64,000 nucleotides of DNA from Paenibacillus sp. FJAT-29882. GTDB lineage: Bacteria; Bacillota; Bacilli; Bacillales; DSM-1321. Both the position numbers and the translations under genes were made by a program. Positions 59,738 to 64,000 of this stretch are shown here, piece by piece (positions within the stretch are counted from its first letter, which is position 1; each line of letters opens with the position of its first letter). The notes below the pieces were generated by a model, which made no database searches, was not told where the DNA came from, and saw only the letters and a list, made by a program, of their open reading frames with translations. Where the stretch lies: positions 577,854 through 641,853 of the forward strand of contig NZ_LMVB01000001.1 of assembly GCF_001510645.1 (NCBI RefSeq), read 5' to 3'.

Positions 59738-59887
59738 GTGTTCAAAAAGAAGGATAAAAAGAGCCGAGAAGTTCGAGGAGCGCATCTTGAGAGGACCGGA
59801 ACGTATGCAGTAATACGTGAGGACTAGAGAGACAGAGGGACGAAGAAATTCGACAGCTATTTTTACCGGACTTTTTGAGCATCCTCT
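59738..59887. repeat. Long GTTCAAAAA repeat before lonB
   Basis: GTGTTCAAAAAG and CTTTTTGAGCATCC bound a 150-bp, purine-rich segment (GTTCGAGGAGCGCATCTTGA near the left). It looks like a widespread Bacillus intergenic repeat; the copies at 17956 and 50953 are short hairpin forms. Confidence 0.7.
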
Positions 59888-59971
59888 GATACGTAAAAAA
59901 AGATGGATGATTCATTTAGGCAAAGGAGATACTATCATTTACATACTTGGTGAATGCAGGAGGGAAAGGCA

Positions 59972-61636
59972 ATGAATTGGACAGGAATCGCGCTATTAAT
60001 TCAGCTGTTTTTTGGTATTGTGATTGGTATGTATTTTTTTAATTTACTTAAGGGACAAAGGACACAAAAGGTATCGATTGATCGTGACTCTAGAAAAGAA
60101 ATGGATCACTTGCGGAAAATGCGTTCTATTTCTTTAACGGAACCATTATCAGAACGTGTACGGCCGATCACATTTGCTGATATTGTTGGCCAGGAAGATG
60201 GAATTAAGACGTTAAAGGCTGCACTTTGCGGTCCCAATCCACAGCATGTTATTGTATATGGCCCACCGGGTGTCGGCAAAACAGCAGCTGCAAGGCTTGT
60301 TTTAGAAGAAGCGAAGCGCAATAAGAAATCGCCATTTCAAAAAGCAGCCGTATTTGTAGAATTGGATGCAACAACGGCCCGGTTTGATGAACGAGGTATT
60401 GCAGATCCACTGATTGGCTCTGTTCATGATCCAATCTATCAAGGAGCCGGTGCTATGGGACAAGCAGGAATCCCGCAGCCAAAACAGGGGGCAGTAAGTA
60501 ACGCACATGGTGGTGTCTTGTTCATAGATGAAATTGGTGAGCTTCATCCAATTCAAATGAATAAACTACTTAAAGTGCTAGAAGATCGTAAAGTATTCTT
60601 AGAAAGTGCGTATTATTCAGAAGAAAATACGAATATTCCAACTCATATCCATGATATTTTTAAAAACGGATTGCCTGCAGATTTTCGCTTGATTGGTGCA
60701 ACAACGAGAACCCCGAATGAAATTCCTCCTGCCATCCGTTCGCGCTGTATTGAAGTTTTTTTTAGAGAGCTCGATCCTTGCGAGATTATTTCGATTGCTA
60801 AAAAAGCATCTGAAAAGGTGAAGATGACAATCAGTGATAAAGGTCTAGAAACGATCGCTGAATATGCCCGAAATGGCAGGGAAGCTGTAAATATGGTTCA
60901 AACGCTAGCTGGTATTTCTATTACAGAAGATCGTGATTACATTAAAGATGAAGACATAGCTTGGATGGCTCACACAAGCCAACTAACGCCAAGAATGGAC
61001 AGGAAAATAGATGACAAGCCAAAAATAGGTCGGATTAATGGACTTGCTGTTTACGGTCCAAATAGCGGGGCACTACTTGAAATTGAAGTAACCGTCATGC
61101 CTGCGCTTGACAAGGGAAGTATTAATATTACTGGGATTGTAGAAGAAGAGAGCATTGGTGGAAACGGGAAATCCGTCCGTAGAAAAAGTATGGCAAAAGG
61201 TTCAATCGAAAATGTGATTACCGTTCTTCGTTCGATGGGGGTTCCTGCTGATCAATTTGATATTCATGTCAACTTCCCGGGAGGCAGCCCTGTGGATGGA
61301 CCATCTGCCGGAATTGCGATGGCAAGCGGAATCTATTCAGCTATTTACAAAATTCCTGCTGAAAATACAGTGGCGATGACAGGAGAAATCAGTATTCATG
61401 GCCATGTTAAACCGATTGGCGGGGTCATTCCGAAGATTAAAGCAGCCAAGCTTGCAGGGGCAAAAAAAGTGATTATACCGTATGAAAACATGCAGCCATT
61501 GCTGAATGAAATAGACGGAATTGAAATCATCCCGGTGAAAACCGTGAAAGAAGTCTTTGAAATTGCGTTAAGAAAAGATATTATTCCTGAACAAATCTTG
61601 CCTCAGCTTGATTTAACGAAGCGGGAAAGTGTATAA
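59972..61636 (+). CDS. lonB: ATP-dependent protease LonB
   Basis: A 554-aa membrane-anchored Lon-type protease linked to sporulation in Bacillus. A single N-terminal helix (IALLIQLFFGIVIGMYFF), AAA+ domain with GPPGVGKTAA near residue 96 and Walker B GGVLFIDEIGEL, then the Lon peptidase domain with Ser in GGSPVDGPSAGIAMASG and Lys in GHVKPIGGVIPKIKAAK. GGAGGG seven bases upstream selects the ATG at 59972. Confidence 0.96.
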   Translation: MNWTGIALLIQLFFGIVIGMYFFNLLKGQRTQKVSIDRDSRKEMDHLRKMRSISLTEPLSERVRPITFADIVGQEDGIKTLKAALCGPNPQHVIVYGPPGVGKTAAARLVLEEAKRNKKSPFQKAAVFVELDATTARFDERGIADPLIGSVHDPIYQGAGAMGQAGIPQPKQGAVSNAHGGVLFIDEIGELHPIQMNKLLKVLEDRKVFLESAYYSEENTNIPTHIHDIFKNGLPADFRLIGATTRTPNEIPPAIRSRCIEVFFRELDPCEIISIAKKASEKVKMTISDKGLETIAEYARNGREAVNMVQTLAGISITEDRDYIKDEDIAWMAHTSQLTPRMDRKIDDKPKIGRINGLAVYGPNSGALLEIEVTVMPALDKGSINITGIVEEESIGGNGKSVRRKSMAKGSIENVITVLRSMGVPADQFDIHVNFPGGSPVDGPSAGIAMASGIYSAIYKIPAENTVAMTGEISIHGHVKPIGGVIPKIKAAKLAGAKKVIIPYENMQPLLNEIDGIEIIPVKTVKEVFEIALRKDIIPEQILPQLDLTKRESV

Positions 61637-61694
61637 GTGAAACTTCCATCTGTGGGTGCCATTCCCCACTGGTGGTTGGTTAAACCGAGATAAA
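61633..61694 (-). repeat. Short TTTAT-family element at the lonB stop
   Basis: ATAAG at 61633 and ATAAA at 61690-61694 enclose GTGAAACTTCCATCTGTGG and GGTTGGTTAAACC. The lonB TAA lies in the left end. Confidence 0.7.
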
Positions 61695-61703
61695 CGTATT
61701 AAT

Positions 61704-61800
61704 AGGGTCAGTTCTCGTACTTTACTCAGGAGGATCCGGTGTTAAATGCACTTGATTCTTACTGAATAAAGGAATTACGAGATCTGACTCTTTGTTTTTT
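61704..61800. repeat. GGGTCAGACC-type element between lonB and lonA
   Basis: AGGGTCAGTTCTCGTA at the left and TTACGAGATCTGACTCTTT at the right pair with few mismatches, followed by GTTTTTT. It is a likely lonB terminator. From 61801 to 62076 I see no gene or clear promoter. Confidence 0.75.
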
Positions 61801-62076
61801 CAGGTAAGCCTATCAATCTGAGGGCGAGTTTCCTCCTGCTTATTAGGCCATTGTAAGGGTGTGAAAATAACTAATTTTTGCCGATGGTGATCGGGAACGA
61901 TATTTCGTCTACTATACGTCAAATTTTTGGTTTTTCGTGCGTATTGTTTTGTTTTTGGAGATAATAAAAGAGGAATAAGCTTGTCAGATAGACACGTTCT
62001 TGTAAATACGTTAGAATTGTTACACTGGTCAATCTAAAAAACTAGACGATACGATAAATTATTGGAGGTGTCAGGC

Positions 62077-64000
62077 ATGGCTGATAGAGAAATCATCGTC
62101 CCCCTCCTGCCGCTAAGAGGCTTACTTGTATATCCTACAATGGTGCTACATTTAGATGTTGGACGAGACAAATCGGTACAAGCTTTGGAAAAAGCAATGG
62201 TGGAAGATCATCTTATCTTTTTAACGACACAAAAGGATGTTTCCTTAGAAGAACCAGGTGAAGAAGATATTTACCAGATGGGAACTTTAACAAAGGTGAA
62301 GCAAATGCTTAAACTCCCGAACGGTACAATCCGCGTATTGGTAGAGGGACTGAACAGGGCTCAGATTATTGAGTTCTATGATGATGAGACACAATTCTCT
62401 GCCAAAGTCGAAGTGTATGAAGACAGTGATGAAAAAGGAATTGAGCATCAGGCATTGATGCGTACGCTGTTGGAATACTTTGAACAGTACATAAAAATGT
62501 CGAAGAAAATTACTCCTGAAACATTTGCCGCAACGGCAGATATTGAGGAACCCGGCAGGCTTGCGGATGTGATAGCATCCCATTTGCCATTAAAGCCGAA
62601 AGAAAAACAGGAAATTTTAGAAACCATTGATGTGAAAGAACGATTAAGCAAAATAATCGAAATCATCAATAATGAAAAAGAAGTATTAAACCTCGAGAAG
62701 AAAATTGGCCAGCGTGTGAAACGTTCAATGGAAAGAACACAAAAAGAGTATTATTTACGCGAACAAATGAAGGCGATCCAAAAAGAACTTGGCGACAAAG
62801 AGGGGAAAACTGGGGAAATAGCTGCCCTAACTGAGAAAATAAATGAAGTTGGCATGCCAGAGCACATCAAGGAAACGGCCATGAAAGAATTGGATCGATA
62901 TGAGAAAGTCCCTTCTTCCTCTGCGGAAAGCTCTGTCATCCGTAATTATATCGAATGGCTCATCACACTTCCGTGGTCTAAGGCAACAAAGGATGATCTC
63001 AATATTCAAAAGGCTGAAAAAGTGCTGAATCGTGATCATCATGGACTTGAAAAAGTGAAAGAACGTGTACTTGAGTATTTGGCTGTCCAACAATTAACAC
63101 AGTCGCTTAAAGGACCAATTCTTTGTCTTGTCGGGCCGCCTGGAGTAGGGAAAACTTCTCTTGCACGTTCGATTGCAACGTCGATGAATCGCAATTTCGT
63201 TCGGATTTCGCTTGGCGGAGTGCGTGACGAATCAGAAATACGCGGACACAGAAGAACGTATGTTGGTGCGATGCCAGGACGCATCATTCAAGGCATGAAA
63301 AAAGCAGGAACGATTAATCCAGTGTTTTTACTAGATGAAATCGATAAAATGTCCAATGATTTTAGAGGCGATCCTTCAGCTGCGATGCTTGAAGTGTTGG
63401 ACCCGGAACAAAATAATCATTTCAGTGATCATTATATTGAAGAAACCTATGATCTCTCAAAAGTGATGTTCATTGCTACAGCTAATAACTTGGCGACGAT
63501 ACCAGGACCGTTACGGGATCGGATGGAGATCATCTCTATTGCCGGTTATACGGAGATCGAGAAACTTCATATCGCAAAAGATCATTTGCTACTTCGGCAA
63601 ATGAAGAATCATGGTTTGCAAAAGACACAGCTTCAAGTTCGTGAAGACGCACTAATCAATATCATCCGCTATTACACGAGAGAAGCGGGTGTCAGAAGTC
63701 TGGAACGTCAATTAGCTAGCATTTGCCGTAAAACCGCGAAAATCATCGTATCTGGTGAGAAAAAGCGCGTGGTGATTAGTGAGAAAAACGTAGAAGATTT
63801 CCTAGGAAAAACGATGTTCCATTACGGTCAAGCAGAAACTGTGGATCAAGTCGGTGTTGCAACCGGTCTTGCTTATACAACAGTAGGCGGAGATACGCTC
63901 CAAATCGAAGTGTCTCTTTCACCAGGAAAAGGGAAACTCATTCTGACAGGGCAACTAGGCGATGTCATGAAGGAATCTGCCCAAGCAGCATTTAGTTTTG
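62077..64000 (+). CDS. lonA: ATP-dependent protease LonA (partial, cut by window end)
   Basis: An open frame from the ATG at 62077 (TTGGAGGTG upstream) runs to the window end, covering about 641 codons. The N-terminal LON substrate-binding domain starts IIVPLLPLRGLLVYPTMVLH, a helical linker follows, and the AAA+ module has Walker A GPPGVGKTS near residue 352 and Walker B VFLLDEIDKM. The peptidase domain is just beginning; its catalytic Ser-Lys dyad lies beyond the window. It degrades misfolded and regulatory proteins. Confidence 0.97.
   Translation, partial: MADREIIVPLLPLRGLLVYPTMVLHLDVGRDKSVQALEKAMVEDHLIFLTTQKDVSLEEPGEEDIYQMGTLTKVKQMLKLPNGTIRVLVEGLNRAQIIEFYDDETQFSAKVEVYEDSDEKGIEHQALMRTLLEYFEQYIKMSKKITPETFAATADIEEPGRLADVIASHLPLKPKEKQEILETIDVKERLSKIIEIINNEKEVLNLEKKIGQRVKRSMERTQKEYYLREQMKAIQKELGDKEGKTGEIAALTEKINEVGMPEHIKETAMKELDRYEKVPSSSAESSVIRNYIEWLITLPWSKATKDDLNIQKAEKVLNRDHHGLEKVKERVLEYLAVQQLTQSLKGPILCLVGPPGVGKTSLARSIATSMNRNFVRISLGGVRDESEIRGHRRTYVGAMPGRIIQGMKKAGTINPVFLLDEIDKMSNDFRGDPSAAMLEVLDPEQNNHFSDHYIEETYDLSKVMFIATANNLATIPGPLRDRMEIISIAGYTEIEKLHIAKDHLLLRQMKNHGLQKTQLQVREDALINIIRYYTREAGVRSLERQLASICRKTAKIIVSGEKKRVVISEKNVEDFLGKTMFHYGQAETVDQVGVATGLAYTTVGGDTLQIEVSLSPGKGKLILTGQLGDVMKESAQAAFSF

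Overview
The window looks like the chromosome of a low-GC, endospore-forming Bacillaceae species. The gene order from pheS-pheT through rnhC, zapA, cvpA, polX, mutS2, yshE, the fad/etf genes, trxA, uvrC, lysC, yslB, sdhCAB, ysmA, gerE, ysmB, racE, gerM, rdgB and ysnB, then ilvBHC-leuABCD, ysoA, tig, clpX, lonB and lonA is the Bacillus subtilis order as I remember it. Protein lengths, start contexts and SigA-type promoters also fit Bacillus. Spore genes (gerE, gerM, coat or exosporium-type proteins) support a spore former. I cannot name the species.

Layout. 1-4.1 kb: a 21-bp tandem repeat, a Phe T-box leader, then pheS-pheT. 4.1-5.4 kb: an inserted acetyltransferase gene and a long structured repeat element. 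5.4-12.3 kb: rnhC (minus), then zapA-cvpA-polX-mutS2-yshE and a possible 28-residue membrane peptide. 12.3-14.3 kb: mgtE (minus) behind an M-box riboswitch. 14.4-20 kb: fatty-acid degradation (fadD, fadR with a palindromic FadR operator, fadB, etfBA). 20.2-28.3 kb: trxA, uvrC, lysC behind a lysine riboswitch, yslB and sdhCAB. 28.4-32.3 kb: a membrane protein with a degenerate M50-like motif, ysmA, a frameshifted membrane-anchored Mrr-like nuclease, gerE, and an array of 195-bp repeats. 32.4-36.4 kb: ysmB, racE, gerM, rdgB, ysnB and tRNA-Arg; rph, expected between gerM and rdgB, is absent here. 36.7-45.3 kb is accessory: a GntR regulator with an MFS exporter, two related coat-like proteins (one with three 105-residue repeats), a collagen-motif DUF4183 protein, and an operon of an ECF sigma factor, a PadR-like regulator and a HAAS-SEDS (FtsW/RodA-like) fusion. 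45.4-54.5 kb: the ilv-leu operon with a Leu T-box and a candidate cre site. 54.5-64 kb: ysoA, tig, clpX, lonB, and lonA cut off by the window end.

The most distinctive feature is the density of small intergenic repeats. One family has TTTAT ends like target duplications (full copies of about 156 bp, one 265-bp variant, and about 60-bp derivatives, three of them starting at the stop codon of the preceding gene). A second has GGGTCAGACC-type inverted ends and sits after genes, sometimes as the terminator. A third has GTTCAAAAA arms. One TTTAT element lies inside the third copy of a 195-bp repeat whose intact neighbours preserve an apparent empty site. The best candidate for an under-described system is the ECF sigma-PadR-HAAS/SEDS operon at 43.0-45.4 kb, which would couple envelope sensing to an extra peptidoglycan polymerase. 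All calls come from reading the sequence; no database search was run.
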